A stretch of DNA of 64,000 nt from Calonectria ilicicola (GCA_020809705.1 CP085827.1:1426001-1490000); one strand, 5' to 3'. Shown: positions 47,574 to 60,396, counted from the first letter of the stretch. Numbers and translations: made by a program. Notes: generated by a model from the letters alone, not told the origin.

Positions 47574-49029
47574 ATGGCGGGACCAAATATGAATCCAGTT
47601 ATTATCGAGATGTGGACCGAATATGCAATTGGAATTTTGGTCCTCTTGCTTCGTGTCTTCACTCGATGTAAGGTCATCGTTGGTTTTCACTGGCAGTACG
47701 ATGATTTTCTGGCCGTTGCAGCAATTATTCTGTTCACAGTAAGTCGATTTGAAACCTAGCTGGCAATTGCTAATGACCTCTCAGTTAGAAGTAATGATGT
47801 GCCAGATCATCGGTATTATCGTCCATTCCTGTCGCAAGTGAACTATATTCTAACCACTAGTTTTTAGCCAACAAAGGAAGCATCACGGGCATGACCGACG
47901 AGATTGCGCTCAATCTAACGAAGGAACAATACGAAAGCCATGAAACTGGAGCAAAATGGCTGTTCTCTGCCTGGTACATATATGTCAGCTTAATTTGGAG
48001 TCTGAAAGGCATTTTGCTATTCTTCTTCGCAAGAATCACGTAACTCGCACTATCTAATATTCATCAACACACGTCAGGCTAACTTACCGTCTAAAGGAGA
48101 ACCCTCCCTGAAGCACGTTTGGTCAAGTGGGTATCCGGAATGGTTATCTTTGCATACGTAGCAACTCTTGCAGTCATCAGTGGTCACTGCAGACCTGCCA
48201 GCAAGCTTTGGCAGGTCTACCCATACCCAGGAGGTCAGAAAACGATCTGTCTTGTCTAAGAACGAATCAAGGATAACGGGAAGCTGACCATGAAATAGAT
48301 GACTGCTCGCAAAACACTTCCAAGTACTACGCTTTGGTAATAACCAACGTATTGTAAGGGCCTTTCGGTTCTAAGCTTTGATAACGTGCTAACGACTCTC
48401 AGCACTGACTTGATAATTATGTATATTCCAATCCCACTATTGTGGAAACTCCAGACATCGCTTCGGCAGTAAGTATCCAGTCCATCTTACGAAGTAGTGC
48501 GTTTGTGACTGAACAACGTCGAAGGAAATTTGAATTCAGCATCATGTTCTGTGCTGGGAGCTTCATCATCCTTTGTACACTTCTCAGATGCATCATATGT
48601 TTGCACTCCCCGGAGAGACTCGATTTGGGATTGAGTTGGTCTATTCGAGAGACAGTTAGTTCCACTTTTCCACGGCAAGGCTTAGTCTAACCTCTCGTGC
48701 AGGTCGTCGGCATCATCGCAGCGAACGCACCCTCGATCAAACCACTCTTTATTCGAATTCGCAAAGGCTCAAGCAACCAGAGCAACCCAACGAACCTTGA
48801 AAGCTACAGTGGCGCCGATTCGCACAAGCTATCGCGTCTCACGGGAACTCATCATAAACTTCCAGATCAAATATCGATTGGAAGTGAAGAGCGCATTATC
48901 AAAACTAATGGCGGTGCGGCACATACTGAGATTTTCGCCGTCGACCATCACAGTAGCGATGATATTGAGCAACATGGCGACGATATTCAAGTCAGGACGG
49001 AATACAGGGTTGACGATCACCAGTACTAG
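47574..49029 (+). CDS. PTH11-like integral membrane receptor (fungal rhodopsin-fold domain)
   Basis: A seven-helix plasma membrane protein of the large fungal family related to PTH11, with about 359 residues. Eight exons: 47574..47738, 47785..47812 (28 nt), 47868..48039, 48097..48233, 48299..48353, 48403..48468, 48525..48654 and 48703..49029. All phases agree. Family marks are LRVFTRCKVIVGFHWQYDD in the first loop, WLFSAWYIYVSLIWSLKG, the Cys of SGHCRPASKLWQVYP, TDLIIMYIPIPLLWKLQ and GIIAANAPSIKPLF. No CFEM domain is present at the N terminus. The cytosolic tail is polar and His/Asp-rich. Such proteins sense surface or host cues in some fungi; the ligand here is unknown. An earlier in-frame ATG lies at 47487. 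Confidence 0.86.
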
Positions 49030-49334
49030 CCGTTCGTTTTGGAAAGTAGCTGCAGGTTAGCTTCTGGTATTCGACGATCTGGTCGGCTCATTGCAAATTA
49101 TGCGACGCGCTTGGATTTAGGGACCAACCGGCGTTAGGCTTACCTTCTAGTAGACTTACTCTTCTCAATATCCTACATGTAAGGCAATGGTGTCTGTGAA
49201 AAACCCAAGGCTGGATAGGACTTCTATTTTAATATCAAGTTGTAATCCCTAAGGATTAATTATAGCATAATACCTAGTCCGATATATATGTACATACTAA
49301 ATGTCAGCTGCATCCACAATAATACAGCAATCTC

Positions 49335-51893
49335 CTAGCTGATACACAAAGGGCGCTTTCTAAACCAGGACCCTTTAACAGAAAACCCATTTTGGGGAAC
49401 CTGCGACAATATCCTTGATGCATACATTAAATACTGGCAAGAGAGAGACTCGCCTTCCTGTTCACTGAGTAAAATGGCGAGGAAACCCCGCTCTTCACTG
49501 TCCGGGTCCATGATGAGCACGAGCTCTTGTGATTGAAAATTATGCATGTCAGGAATCGATGAACATGCTTCCATAGCTACTTTAATGTGCAGCCATGAGC
49601 GACGGTGAGGAGGAATGTCGGGCGGCACATCGCGTGTGTCTGGGCTCGGGTATTCGATATGTAAAATCCCGTTTTGCCCAATGTCACTCACACGGAGTCC
49701 CGGCAAGCGAATACCAGAGTTGGAGAATAAAAGCCCTTTATCCGTTATCGATGCAAGTTGCCAAGCTCCACGTCGGATAGTCTGGGTGGCGCTAAGAAAG
49801 GTCCGCGGTGCCCAGTGAAAGCCGGGCAGTTGGACTTTTGGCACATTAGAGAACAAAACTGTGGGTGGTATTTTACCGATCTGTGATAGAAAAACTTTCA
49901 TTCTCTTGTCGCACACCCCAGTTTCCTGGTCTTGGCGCTTTTCATGATCGATGCCTATTTCTAGTATGGGGGAAACGTCCAACCCCGACATTCCTCCCAG
50001 GCATATGGTCTCATCCTCAGGCCTGCTCGTTGTGCGGCCAGAGAGGCCGCCTCCCACATCCAGGAACAGTACGTGTGGCTGTGTTTTGAAGCCATGAATC
50101 TGCCGACTGATCCCACCGACATCGTGCGACCGGTCCATACTTGTGGAGTAGAACAGCCCTCCTAGTCTGTTGAGGATTTTCAGCCCGTGGCTTAGAATTG
50201 GATCAATAACAATAATGGTGATTCGTGAACGCAGCGCGTCTTCTGCCGGCTTGAACGTGATAAGATCACCTAGACGCTCAAGCATAGGCTTCCAAATAGG
50301 CATGATCTCGTTTTGCTCTGCAAATCTGTTGTAGATTTCAGCCGCATGGAGACACAATGTCTCTTCATACTCATCGTCTTCTGGCGATAGATTTGCGTAA
50401 TAGGCCGCCCTATCCACTACAGACTGATCTAGATCAGTAATTGCCTTCAACAACTTTATAGCATATCCCCAGCGTGTAAAGTCTTTTAGTTGCAACTGCT
50501 GTAATTGATTCGAGATCATCCGGATATTCTGCGTAAGACGAACATGATCCATCACGTCGGCGAGATTAGCCGGTTTGGATGTGAACTGAAACCAACATTC
50601 ACGCGCCAAAACGAGTTCGTTGTAAGTCCACAGTCGCGTGTTCCAGTCGCATTTCGCAACCCGACTTATCAGCTGCCGCGTGTCTTGCGTCAGGTCACAG
50701 CTCTCGAGCCATCGGTCCAACACAAGGACTTTAGTTGCTTGTGCAAACGTTTTTGTCATGAGAATGATGGCCTTATTTCTCACACTACTTCTTAGCGGGA
50801 CGCATAAGGTGTCCATCCAGAAGAATTCATTGCCGTGAGATTCCGGGTAGAGCACATTCACTCGGCTTTGTATTCTTCTGAGCTGACAGCTGTAAAGGCC
50901 GTTGACCTTTGGGTTTCCCATGCCATCAGACCATACGTGTGAGATGGCCGTATAGCGTATTTGACTGCCGTTTTTGCCAATGGCGAAATTCTTGGTTTTT
51001 AATTGTATCCCTGTTTCTGTTTCAACAACTCGGACTAACGGGATTCTTCGGCCAGAGTTTAATATATCGCAAATTGTGTCCACTGGTGCCTCAACGATTG
51101 TACAAGCAGCGCAATCCATGCATGTTGGCGAATGTGCAGGTTCGTACGTTTCATTATCGAGTTGGTTAACAACACAGGCGTAGTCAGTGCAACAGCCGTG
51201 GTTTTTATCGCCGCGAGTCCGGTCGATGGTGGCGAAATAAAGCAAAGTAACGGGGCCACATTCAGCATGCAGTGTCTTGAGTTCGCCTCGACACCAGCCG
51301 GTTTCGAGAAGCAGGCTGTCAAGTAGAGGTGACCTTCCCCAGTCTAATTTAGGCCTCTGGCTATCAAGCTGGAATATGTTGTGGGTATTGTGTGCTAGGT
51401 AGTCTACCACTGCCATAACGGAGATCAAAACGGTAGCTTCATCGGTCTCCGAATCGGTCCTATCGGCAGCGTACAACAAATTGGCATTTCGCTGGTTTAC
51501 AAAATGACTGGCCCGTTTTAAAATTTCGATGTAGGCAGCTTGATGATCCTCGCGGGCATCTATCGAGAGATCGTGTTCAGCTGCCACAAAGAACCAGATG
51601 TACTTCTCGAGCCCCCGGCATGAGATCAGCTGGCGAGATGGTTCTTTTGCGACCAGGTCAGATGAATCGAAGTGTACTTCCAGTATGTGGCAAACATCGG
51701 CCAGGACTCCGAAAAAGAAAGCGCCTTGGACCAACTTGGTCAACTCGTTTGAACTTGGGTCTGTCGAATCGAGGCTTTTCGTAGCGTCTTCAGTGAAGCT
51801 GGATTTTGTCGGATAACCAAGCGGTGGAGTGGAGTAACGTGCAGCATCGCTGATAAGACAGGCAACCTCAAGGTCTGACAAGACAGGATCCAT
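49335..51893 (-). CDS. HET-domain protein (heterokaryon incompatibility type)
   Basis: A single exon of 852 residues. HET domains occur in proteins that trigger cell death when genetically different hyphae fuse, and are thought to be TIR-like. The core motifs are here: IRYTAISHVWSDGMGN, then FFWMDTLCVP, then LWTYNELVLARECWF. The core is preceded by a roughly 310-residue N-terminal region with a Cys-rich patch (CCTDYACVV, CMDCAAC) that may bind metal. It is followed by a long C-terminal region without a recognised domain. The ATG at 51893 (MDPVLSD) is chosen because the open frame upstream has no ATG. No frameshift is seen, so this copy looks intact. Neighbours include the receptor gene on the left and, further right, CHAT and caspase-type genes. 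Confidence 0.9.
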   Translation of the reverse strand: MDPVLSDLEVACLISDAARYSTPPLGYPTKSSFTEDATKSLDSTDPSSNELTKLVQGAFFFGVLADVCHILEVHFDSSDLVAKEPSRQLISCRGLEKYIWFFVAAEHDLSIDAREDHQAAYIEILKRASHFVNQRNANLLYAADRTDSETDEATVLISVMAVVDYLAHNTHNIFQLDSQRPKLDWGRSPLLDSLLLETGWCRGELKTLHAECGPVTLLYFATIDRTRGDKNHGCCTDYACVVNQLDNETYEPAHSPTCMDCAACTIVEAPVDTICDILNSGRRIPLVRVVETETGIQLKTKNFAIGKNGSQIRYTAISHVWSDGMGNPKVNGLYSCQLRRIQSRVNVLYPESHGNEFFWMDTLCVPLRSSVRNKAIILMTKTFAQATKVLVLDRWLESCDLTQDTRQLISRVAKCDWNTRLWTYNELVLARECWFQFTSKPANLADVMDHVRLTQNIRMISNQLQQLQLKDFTRWGYAIKLLKAITDLDQSVVDRAAYYANLSPEDDEYEETLCLHAAEIYNRFAEQNEIMPIWKPMLERLGDLITFKPAEDALRSRITIIVIDPILSHGLKILNRLGGLFYSTSMDRSHDVGGISRQIHGFKTQPHVLFLDVGGGLSGRTTSRPEDETICLGGMSGLDVSPILEIGIDHEKRQDQETGVCDKRMKVFLSQIGKIPPTVLFSNVPKVQLPGFHWAPRTFLSATQTIRRGAWQLASITDKGLLFSNSGIRLPGLRVSDIGQNGILHIEYPSPDTRDVPPDIPPHRRSWLHIKVAMEACSSIPDMHNFQSQELVLIMDPDSEERGFLAILLSEQEGESLSCQYLMYASRILSQVPQNGFSVKGSWFRKRPLCIS

Positions 51894-53929
51894 GGTGGGT
51901 GGTAGAGAAGGTGCTTTTCTAGACAAGGTTTGGTGGCGGGAGTATATAGACTAACTAGTTGGTTTTGATGGTGTATGGTAGTGTAGTCTTCTCTACAAAC
52001 CAATGGCTCGATGGATGAGAATAGCAGAGACTGGAGAGCGCGGAGAGAACAAAGACTTGATGGAAATGAGCCGCAGCCTAAATAAAACAGTGCCGCATCT
52101 CTAATTTGACGCAGCGTGCAGCAGTCATCACTCCGTCATAAGATGACAGAGAAAACACGCATGACGGACGATTCATCTCACTGTTGTTGCGCGGCAGAAC
52201 ATCGGGACTTGGCTTCAAATCGTCAGACCAGGTAGCCTCTTGAAAACAACGCAAGAGTCCACGCACACAACCATGGAGCACGGTTTCGCAGTCGCAAACA
52301 CTTCCTTTGTCCGTTTCCAAACTCTATACTTTGGACTCGACGACTGTAAATACGATTATGACGGGTATACAGGGTTTCTGGACCGCCACGACTTGAATGC
52401 CAAGCGACTGCAGTTAATGCGTGTCAGTGGTATCGGTTGGAACCAGTGTATTTAGACATTTTTAGATACCGCACTGGGCTGGGAGCTGCACTCGGAGCCA
52501 ATAGTAAAGTAGAATTTTGATGCATCTGGGCTTGATTTGACAACGATAGCAGCAAACCGAACATTAACTTTGCAGATGCTCTGAGTAGACCTAACTGAAT
52601 AATACAGTGGATTTGCCGCAACAACTGCTCTTCAATCGATTGTTTGGTCCGATTTGGGCGGCCCATCAAAATGGCGACGTTTAGTGGCCAAGCAGCGGGG
52701 ATAAAGGTAACTGGATTCCGCCTTGATTCCCAGCATCTGCGTCGATTCAGCTGGGCAAGCATCTAAGCCAAACATAGCAGTCGGTGATCGACTCTCAGCA
52801 TTGTGGCTTGAATGGGGATGACACATTCATTCATTGGTTGCGTTGCCTTGCTTTTTTGGACTTTCGGGCTTGGTATCCGAAAGCGGTATCGTCGGAAATT
52901 GCCAACAATGTAACCGTCACATCGTTGCAACAACCACCGAGTCGTATTCAATGCTGTGGCAAACAGCTGCTCTCCTGCTGATCCCAATAAATCCCGAATT
53001 ATCTGGTATGCATGCATCATGCGAGGGACATCCGTCTTGAATGATGGTGTGGTATCAATGCTGATACCCAACTAGAATGCACAAGCCTCACGAGCTGCCG
53101 GGAGTTTTCGATACGGCCCCTTCGCGACTTTTAAACAAATGAAGTTGGCATATTCATTATCTTGACTGAATGACCAATTTACGTAATTCTACTCCTCCCT
53201 CTCTATGTATTATTTGAGTACTGGATCCTTAGTACATGAGGTAGCAAAGCACCGATTCGCCACAAAACACTACAAATTCCACTAGTCGCTCATTTCCTCT
53301 TTGAAACGTATTTCAAAGGTACCGTGGTTGTAAAGTCCATAAATAGACGCTGTTGTAACATTGTGAATGGATTATTCAAGATGACTGCTGTTTTATCTGC
53401 ATTGATACGACGTTGGGTAGATTTCGCTCCGAGACTGATCCTAAAACTTGCATTTTAGTGGTTGGCGTTTAATGAATGCGTTTAGCTTGGTGTGCTATGC
53501 CGATCAATTTTCATCCGGCCTCGAGTGCCGAAGAAGGGCTGGAGATGCGGGTCAACTCACCCAGGTAAAAGTGCCCTCTTTGTTGTTAGGTCTAGTCAAG
53601 TGACCCATTATGGCAGTGACATCTATTATTGACATGGATTTCAAGTATGGGAGACGGAATCCAGTGAGCCATGACCTTGGTTGGATGAAAAGTACCTGTT
53701 GTTGAGATATGCATGACGACGACGCTTTTTGCCATCGTGGTCAATCTCTGAACTTGCAAGAGTGACCCTGATGATCTGCTGATGGGGCCGGCATAGTGAT
53801 ACGATGCCTGATTGACTATAAATACTGCTTCTCAACATCTGATGGCTGGTAATTTGTGTTAGCCATCATTTACAAAACAAGTCTAACATTCAACTATCCT
53901 AACCTATTCTTTCCCATAATTGTGTTAAA
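51894..53929. other. Intergenic region, 2.0 kb
   Basis: No supported gene. A 60-codon open frame starts at ATG 52273 but has no recognisable features. The right end is the hydrophobin promoter. Confidence 0.4.
53817..53824 (+). promoter_or_regulatory. TATA box of the hydrophobin gene
   Basis: TATAAATA, about 105 bases before the hydrophobin start codon. A strong TATA box fits the high, stage-specific expression usual for hydrophobins. Confidence 0.6.
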
Positions 53930-54332
53930 ATGAAATTCTCCAGCATTCTGCTTGCATTTTGTGCTGGTCTCTCGTCTGCGGCTCCAACAACCGACAAACG
54001 TCAGACTTATGTCGCATGCAGCGGTCTCTATGGGACAGCCCAATGCTGCGCAACGGACGTTCTCGGGGTGGCTGACTTGGACTGCGCGAACCGTGAGCTT
54101 GGCCACCCAAAACCCAATTTTTATTGAACGTACTGATAATATTTTATAGCGCCCTCGACGCCTACAAGCGCCGATGACTTTAGCTCTGTTTGTGCCGCCA
54201 TCGGCCAACGTGCTCGATGCTGTGTCCTTCCAATTGTAAGCTCATGCCCAAGACTAAGGACTCTACCGTTAACTAGTTCAACAGCTGGAGCAAGGAATCC
54301 TTTGCCAGACCCCCACAGGAGTCACGGACTAA
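53930..54332 (+). CDS. Class II hydrophobin
   Basis: A small secreted amphipathic protein that coats hyphae or spores. Exons 53930..54092, 54150..54235 and 54285..54332, with introns of 57 and 49 nt, give 98 residues. A signal peptide (MKFSSILLAFCAGLSSAAP) is followed by a KR site. Eight Cys follow in the C-CC-C-C-CC-C order. The spacings are CC-x11-C, C-x16-C, C-x8-CC and CC-x10-C, which match class II. Both introns fall in the usual hydrophobin places between Cys pairs. No GPI site or extra domain is present. Confidence 0.95.
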
Positions 54333-54479
54333 AGATTGGGTAAAGGTCGTCATTTTTGAGTGAGAGGCGACGGTCCGGTAGTCTGAGACGGGCCATTGTA
54401 TCCGTGTTCATATTTTCTTTGGGAAATTGGCTTGAGAAATAGCTTAACTAAATTAATCCATGAACTACACATATACAAA

Positions 54480-55424
54480 CTAGAGTTTAAATGCATCCTT
54501 GAGAGCCTGAACTGTCAAGTTATAACTGTATTCCTTCTTCTCCCAGTCAGGTGTATCTGGTGGACATCCTTTGTCAAATGCATGATGAGTATCCTCCAGA
54601 GTTTCATTTATAACCTTTCGCTTTCCGTCTTCCAATTTTTTGGCTAGTTCGTTGGCCTCTGGCGCAAGTGTATCTCCTTCGCATGTCAAGATAACCACCG
54701 TGTCTGGGAAAGAAGCGGGGTCTGCCAATGAAGGAGAGACGCGCGGATCTGATCGTTCGATGGGACTTGGAAGATAACAATCGTTGAAGACGTGTGCCAC
54801 TCCAGCAGGAATGGGGTTCTTGGGTTTTGGCACCGTCTTTTCCTCGGGTGCGATGCTCAGATTTGTGGGTGGATAGAAGGCGACAACAATGGGAATTTGA
54901 ATTGCGTTCAAATTGCCCCTCAGCGTTGAGGCCGCGACCAGGGCTAGGTTGCCACCAGCAGAGAAGCCGGAAACAGCCACACGGTCCAGATCGAATCGCT
55001 CCGGCTGGGTTGCGACCCATTTTAGCGTGTCCTCCACATCATGCACGGCGCCCGGGAATGGCGTCTCAGGGCCCTTGCGATAGTCTGCGTCAATGACAAA
55101 GATTCCAGCTTGCTGTGCAACCCGACTACAGAAGGGTGCATCTGCTCCAAAGGCATGGAGAATGAAGCCACTGCCGTGCCAATTGACAAGCACGGGCTTT
55201 TTACCACTTGAAGCCGAGGCGGTAGATCCGGGGGGGTGGTAGAGAAAAGCCTTGATGGAGCGCCCCGTGTCGCGTGACGGAATAAGCACAAGCTCTCGCT
55301 GATCCTTGTCAAGAAGTGCGAGCTCTTTTTTAATAGCTGATCCAGACCTGAGCCGCACCATGAACCTGAAAAAGGTCGCAATGAGCTTCAGCTTAATGTA
55401 CTGAAAAAAGCCATGCCCAGCCAT
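54480..55424 (-). CDS. Alpha/beta hydrolase-3 family esterase (HSL group)
   Basis: A serine esterase of 314 residues in one exon. The oxyanion-hole motif reads WHGSGF, where HGGGF is usual. The nucleophile is in GFSAGG, the His is in DTHHAFD near the end, and the acid is probably the Asp of CEGDTLAPEA. The ATG at 55424 (MAGHGFFQY) is used; upstream frame is open but lacks ATG. A hydrophobic segment near the start (IKLKLIATFFRF) may be a membrane anchor. It ends facing the hydrophobin gene, with about 150 bp between. Confidence 0.87.
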   Translation of the reverse strand: MAGHGFFQYIKLKLIATFFRFMVRLRSGSAIKKELALLDKDQRELVLIPSRDTGRSIKAFLYHPPGSTASASSGKKPVLVNWHGSGFILHAFGADAPFCSRVAQQAGIFVIDADYRKGPETPFPGAVHDVEDTLKWVATQPERFDLDRVAVSGFSAGGNLALVAASTLRGNLNAIQIPIVVAFYPPTNLSIAPEEKTVPKPKNPIPAGVAHVFNDCYLPSPIERSDPRVSPSLADPASFPDTVVILTCEGDTLAPEANELAKKLEDGKRKVINETLEDTHHAFDKGCPPDTPDWEKKEYSYNLTVQALKDAFKL

Positions 55425-55714
55425 GATGCCAAGAGAGTGTTGAAGTCGTTGGGGCACACCAAGTTCGGATTTAACTACGCGATAGTGTGAGAGGGGAAAA
55501 GGCGAAACAGACTTCGCCTCGGTTAACAAAGTTATGTCACCATAGTCACGTGAACTGTACTATCATTCGTTCCATTATTATTATTATTTTTCTTTTCTAA
55601 AAAAAGAGATTTTCTTGATAATCATTGCGCTATAATTTTAAATAAAAAGAATTTATTCCAGCTTTTTCAAGCTTTGTGCATAATTATGTTGCTCCCTTAG
55701 AATTCTACATATGT

Positions 55715-58700
55715 TTAAACCCCAAAGTGAACATACGGTACCCAATGTAAGTGATCCAACCCATCATCGAACCTGGCCGCCCTTGAAAACCTCTGATCTA
55801 CGGGAACCACACCCCTAACAGGTGTGTGATCGGTTTCAACATCTGCCATTGACATGACAATGCCTGTAGACTCACCCCTAGGTTTGAACCCCTTTTCCTG
55901 GTCGAAAAGATCATCTCGAAGCTTGCGACTAGCTGTGTGAAGCCCCAAGCAAACCGATTCATCACTTAATCGCTCATCGCTCATTACTTGATACGTTGTT
56001 CTAGCCATTTTGACACAGACGTCATCTTTTACTTCCCACAATGTGCCAATGACGTGACGAAATCCTGCCAGCTGGCATGCGCTAATTAGATGAATGGATT
56101 CATCGGCGAGTTTGACATCGTCAATCTGACCCGTTCCGCAAGCAGACAAGTATGCGAGGAAAGGTGAATATTTTCGCAAATTCAAATCCAAGAGATCCGC
56201 CACCTCTAAAGGATTTTCATTCCAATCTTCCAAGTAGATACGGCTCTTTAAAGGATCCATCTTGTGGGTGTAGCCGTGGCCAGCAAAATGGAATATCTTG
56301 CACTTTGGTAAGAGCGATATTACTTCCACCTTCTGGGGCGCTGGCTTCAAAGCCTGAAGTCCCATTTTTGCGCACATACGTTCTAGCATTCGAACCTCGT
56401 CCGTTGTCTGAGGCAGAGGACCAACACCGATTGTGGTATTCATATCGATGATCAGTGCGCTTGATTTTGTAGCTAAAACCGGCTCGTAAGTTCGACGAGT
56501 ATTCATGATACTCTTGAGAGACGTGGCATAAGATGACATGACCCTATCCAATACTGTCCGGCAACCGCCACGAATATGATACCCTGCGGCGTGAAGAGGG
56601 AATTTACCAAGTAACCCTGTGGCAATCCACCATAAATGGGGCCATTTGTTGTCAGATACAGGTTGGTTAAACCCAAGCGCGTCCAAAATGGGATCTGTGA
56701 CTGTATCCCATAGCCATTCAAGAATTTCAGTTGTACTAAGGTTGCTTAATCTTGTCTTTATTTCAATTTCCACCACGGATAGATCTTTCAAGGGAATGCT
56801 CCGTATTTGGTGCTCTTCAATAAGGAAAGCATCACAACGTGTGTTGCTGACATTTACAATCACAACGGGGCCACAACTCGCGGTAGATTTTATGTCCATG
56901 TCGCCAACCGGAAGAAGAAACGTCTCAAAGCCACGGAGTTGGCGGATTTCGGTAACCAATTCGTCAAATTCTTTGCCGGCATCGTAGCGTTCCCTTCTCT
57001 GAAGTGGCATGTCATCCTCGGTGGTGAAGCGGGAATCCTGATCAGTAACGGAACTCAATTCCTCTCTAAGGTCATCCAATCTCTGGGCGAGATCTGGACG
57101 GACAGCTTTTAGGCCATGCGTGTCAGTTCGTATTCCTTCCAGAGAGTCTGCTAAAACACTGCGTCCCTGTTCGAGAAGACCTAACGCAACTGAAGGGCTC
57201 TCTCCAGCAGTCAAAGCTGCTGCTGCCGCATCGGAAGCTAAGCCTGCAATCTTCCTGAGTCTATACTGTTTGTCTATATTGTTGAGGGAGCGTTCATTTA
57301 ACTTTGGAATTAGGTTGATGGCGAGTTTTGAAGCTTCATAGGCTTGCTGTGATCTGCATGGCTGCATCGAAAAGCCGAGACTGGCCTCTGCCCCGGCCAG
57401 AATCCGGGTGAGAACGTCAGTATTTTCCTGAGTCATTGACCTTTGGAAATACCCAGTAGCTTCATCTAACTTCTCGGTGTTCTTTGTTCGCGAGTACAAC
57501 TGGATAAACAAGTTACCTAAGTGGTAGAAAACCATTCCCATGTTTGGATGATTTGGAGGAATCAACTCCACGGTTTTGTGTCCAATACAAATTGATTCTT
57601 CCAGATGTTTCAAATCTTTGGTATGTTCATACATAGTATGAAGCTGAACAGAAAGATTATTCAGTGTATCTGCCCGATTAGGGTCATCTTCGGGAGTGCT
57701 TTCAACAGCCCGCCGCCCAACCTTGACGGCTTCTTGAAGGCCAGCCAACTCGCCAGAAATCTGATATTGACTGTGAAGTTGAAAGCTTAATGAGTGAAAA
57801 AGCTTGGGTACAACTGGATGGTTCTTGGGAGTCAGCGTAATGGCATCGTTGACGTCTTGGATCGATCTCCGAATGCCATTCATATCCTGTTGTCTCAAGG
57901 CACGGACCGCCAGTTGCATTCCATGGTTATGCAAAAGAGCTATACGGTCTGGATGACCAGTAGGTCTTAGATCAATAGCCTTTGTAACAATTCGAATGGC
58001 ACTCTCTAGGTCACCGAAGCCTTCTGTTTTTCGATATCTATCACCATACCAACTTGCTAGGTCGTGCAATATGATTACTCTGTCTGGGTGTTTTTTCGGT
58101 ATTGTGTCGGCAGATTTCTGCGCCATTAGAATTGATTTGTCGAGGTCATTCCTCTCCCCGGTTCTTAGGTATTCTGAGCGCAAGTGGTGTGCGAGATTGT
58201 GTATCCTCATACTTTGTTCTGGGTGATGGATCGGTGTCAGCTCAACCACCTTCTGGCTGATCTCAATGGCCTCTTCAACATGTTCAAGTCTCCTTTCCTT
58301 GAGAACAAATTTCCAATCCGCCGTCCAAGATTTTCTAGCATTAAAATATAGTTTGCGTGACTCTTTGGCATTGTGAGCAGAATGCTTCGACCAATGTCAA
58401 TAGAGGCTTCAAGATCCGCTACATCTCCTTTCTGCGACCATCGATCTGCCAACAAAGTCGCAAGATTATTCAACAATGTTGTGCGTTCTGCATGATGGAG
58501 AGATAGTATCTCGGCAGCCTTTTGTAGAGTTGTAACGGCCTGTTCAAGAATGGTTATGTCACCGGTGTTTGAATACTTCTCCCCAAGGCGGGACCCAAGA
58601 GTATTGAGGTATAGCCCTCTGTGAACGTGCTCTACCGGGGTGATAGAGACGGCTTTCTGGACAACTAGGATCGCCTCATCAAGGGCTTCTAAACTACCTG

Positions 58701-60396
58701 TGTTTGAGTATTTCAACCCAAGTTGAACACCAAGATTGTTCAAATAGGTTGCGCGGTCATCATCATTATCGTGCAATATAATTCTAATAGCCTGTCGAGT
58801 GCATTCAATCGCTTTTTCAAGATCATCAAAATTCCCCGTCGTGCGGTATTTCATTTCCAAACTGACTCCAAAATTGCTAAAATATTCGGCTCTTCGATGA
58901 TAATCTTCTGGGGCAATCTTAATAATTTTTTGCATGTTTTGTACGGTTTTTTCGAGATCTTCCGTGCGCCCGTCACCTTCCGCGAGATATTTCTCAGCAA
59001 GGAGAACCGAGTGGCCGTTTAACAAGTCAGAATGGTGTTTGGAGCTTTTCGGGCTAGATTCTATCGCTTCCTCCAACAATGTGATCCCTGTGTCTAAGTC
59101 ATCTGGGTTTCCAGTAATGTGGTATCTCTCTCTCAACAACATTGACAGGCCATGTAAAAGATCTGAGGGACGTGAGATACCACCGCTTGTTTCACTGATT
59201 TCATCTTGTAAGATTCTTATCGATTCTTCAAGGTCAGATTGATCCCCTAAGCTTTTAAATCTGTCACTCAAGAGCAGTGCAAGGTTGTTTATAATCTCCA
59301 TCCGACAAGGGTCATTTCCGGGAGTAATCCGGCAGAGATGGTAATAGACTTTGATCATTGCGTTCAAATCATCTGGTAGTTTGCTTTTCGAATATCTGTC
59401 TTTAAGTTTGATGTTCAGATTCATCAATAATCCTCTCGCATCTGGGTGGTTATCTGGAGTAATCTTGATAAGTATTTGCAAGTTCGGAATAAAATCTTCA
59501 GGACCAAGTGTTAGGTGTTTGATATACAGTTGGCCTCTCAGTTTATCCACAATCATGGACTTATCGGAATCACTGTCCGGTGTTGCATCGTATGCTTCTT
59601 GAAGATATTTGATTGACTCTTCGAGATCGAACAGTGTCTGTGTTTCCGAATAACGGTCCTGAAACCGACTTCCAAGGTCAAACAATAATGATGCTCGATT
59701 CTCATCGTCACCTGGAATTATATCCAGTGCCTTCCGCAAATTTCCAATACACTGTTCAAGATCCTCCTTGTGGCCCGTTTCAGAATATCTATGTCCAAGT
59801 CTAACCCCAAGGTTATTGAGGTACATGCACAAATCAGGATGATCTGACGCAGCAATTTTAACGGCTTCTTGTGTAAACTTGACTGCGTCTTCTATGTCCG
59901 ATGATATGTCAAACTTGGTATATCTTTCTTCTAGAAGATGTCCAAGGTCATCCAAATACATGGCCCGGTCGGCACAGTCCAGGGCTGTATCAGGAACAAT
60001 GCTTCGTTTGACGTGGATTGCTTCGTCAAGGTCCGACTTTGTCTCTGTCGTCTCGTATTTTTCATCAAGCAAACATCCTAGATGATGCAAAAGGGTTGCT
60101 TTATTCGGACCCTCACTCAACATCTCTTGCCGAGTGACCTGAATCTGATGTTCCAACTCCATTGCTTTTGTTTGGAAGGGGGTGGAGTTTAGAGGGGGAT
60201 TCGGGACTTTTGTCTGCCTAACAACGTGAGATGATAATCGAGTCGCTGAACAATTAAGTATGGAACCGATGATTTGAGAGTATTTGCGTAAAATAACACG
60301 CTTTAGATTAGAATAGATCTTGAATTTGATGGTGAGAGCCGTCTTGGATGTGTGGTAATCAGAGATCAGAGAGGGGTCATCATTCAGCGCCGTCAT
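55715..60396 (-). CDS. TPR-CHAT protein (caspase-like protease domain), split by a one-base frameshift
   Basis: One long gene read as two overlapping frames. The upstream frame (60396..58237) holds at least ten tetratricopeptide-type repeats of about 42-50 residues, with motifs such as RATYLNNLGVQLGLKYSNTG. The downstream frame (to 55715) starts in the middle of the repeat array and ends in a CHAT domain with catalytic His in FHFAGHG (about 56290-56273) and Cys in LSACGTG (about 56145-56128). At 58285/58284 the sequence reads TTGAACATG, where an extra G would keep the repeat in frame (GDLEHVEEAIEISQ). No intron explains it. Rejoined length would be about 1560 residues. The start at 60396 is the first ATG; MELEHQIQ at 60162 is an alternative. 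CHAT domains are peptidases or scaffolds in bacterial and fungal defence and cell-death systems. A caspase-type gene lies 3.1 kb to the right. Confidence 0.85.

Noticed and set aside
52273..52455. A 60-codon open frame with a good start context
   Set aside because: No signal peptide, motif or splice continuation; too short to support.
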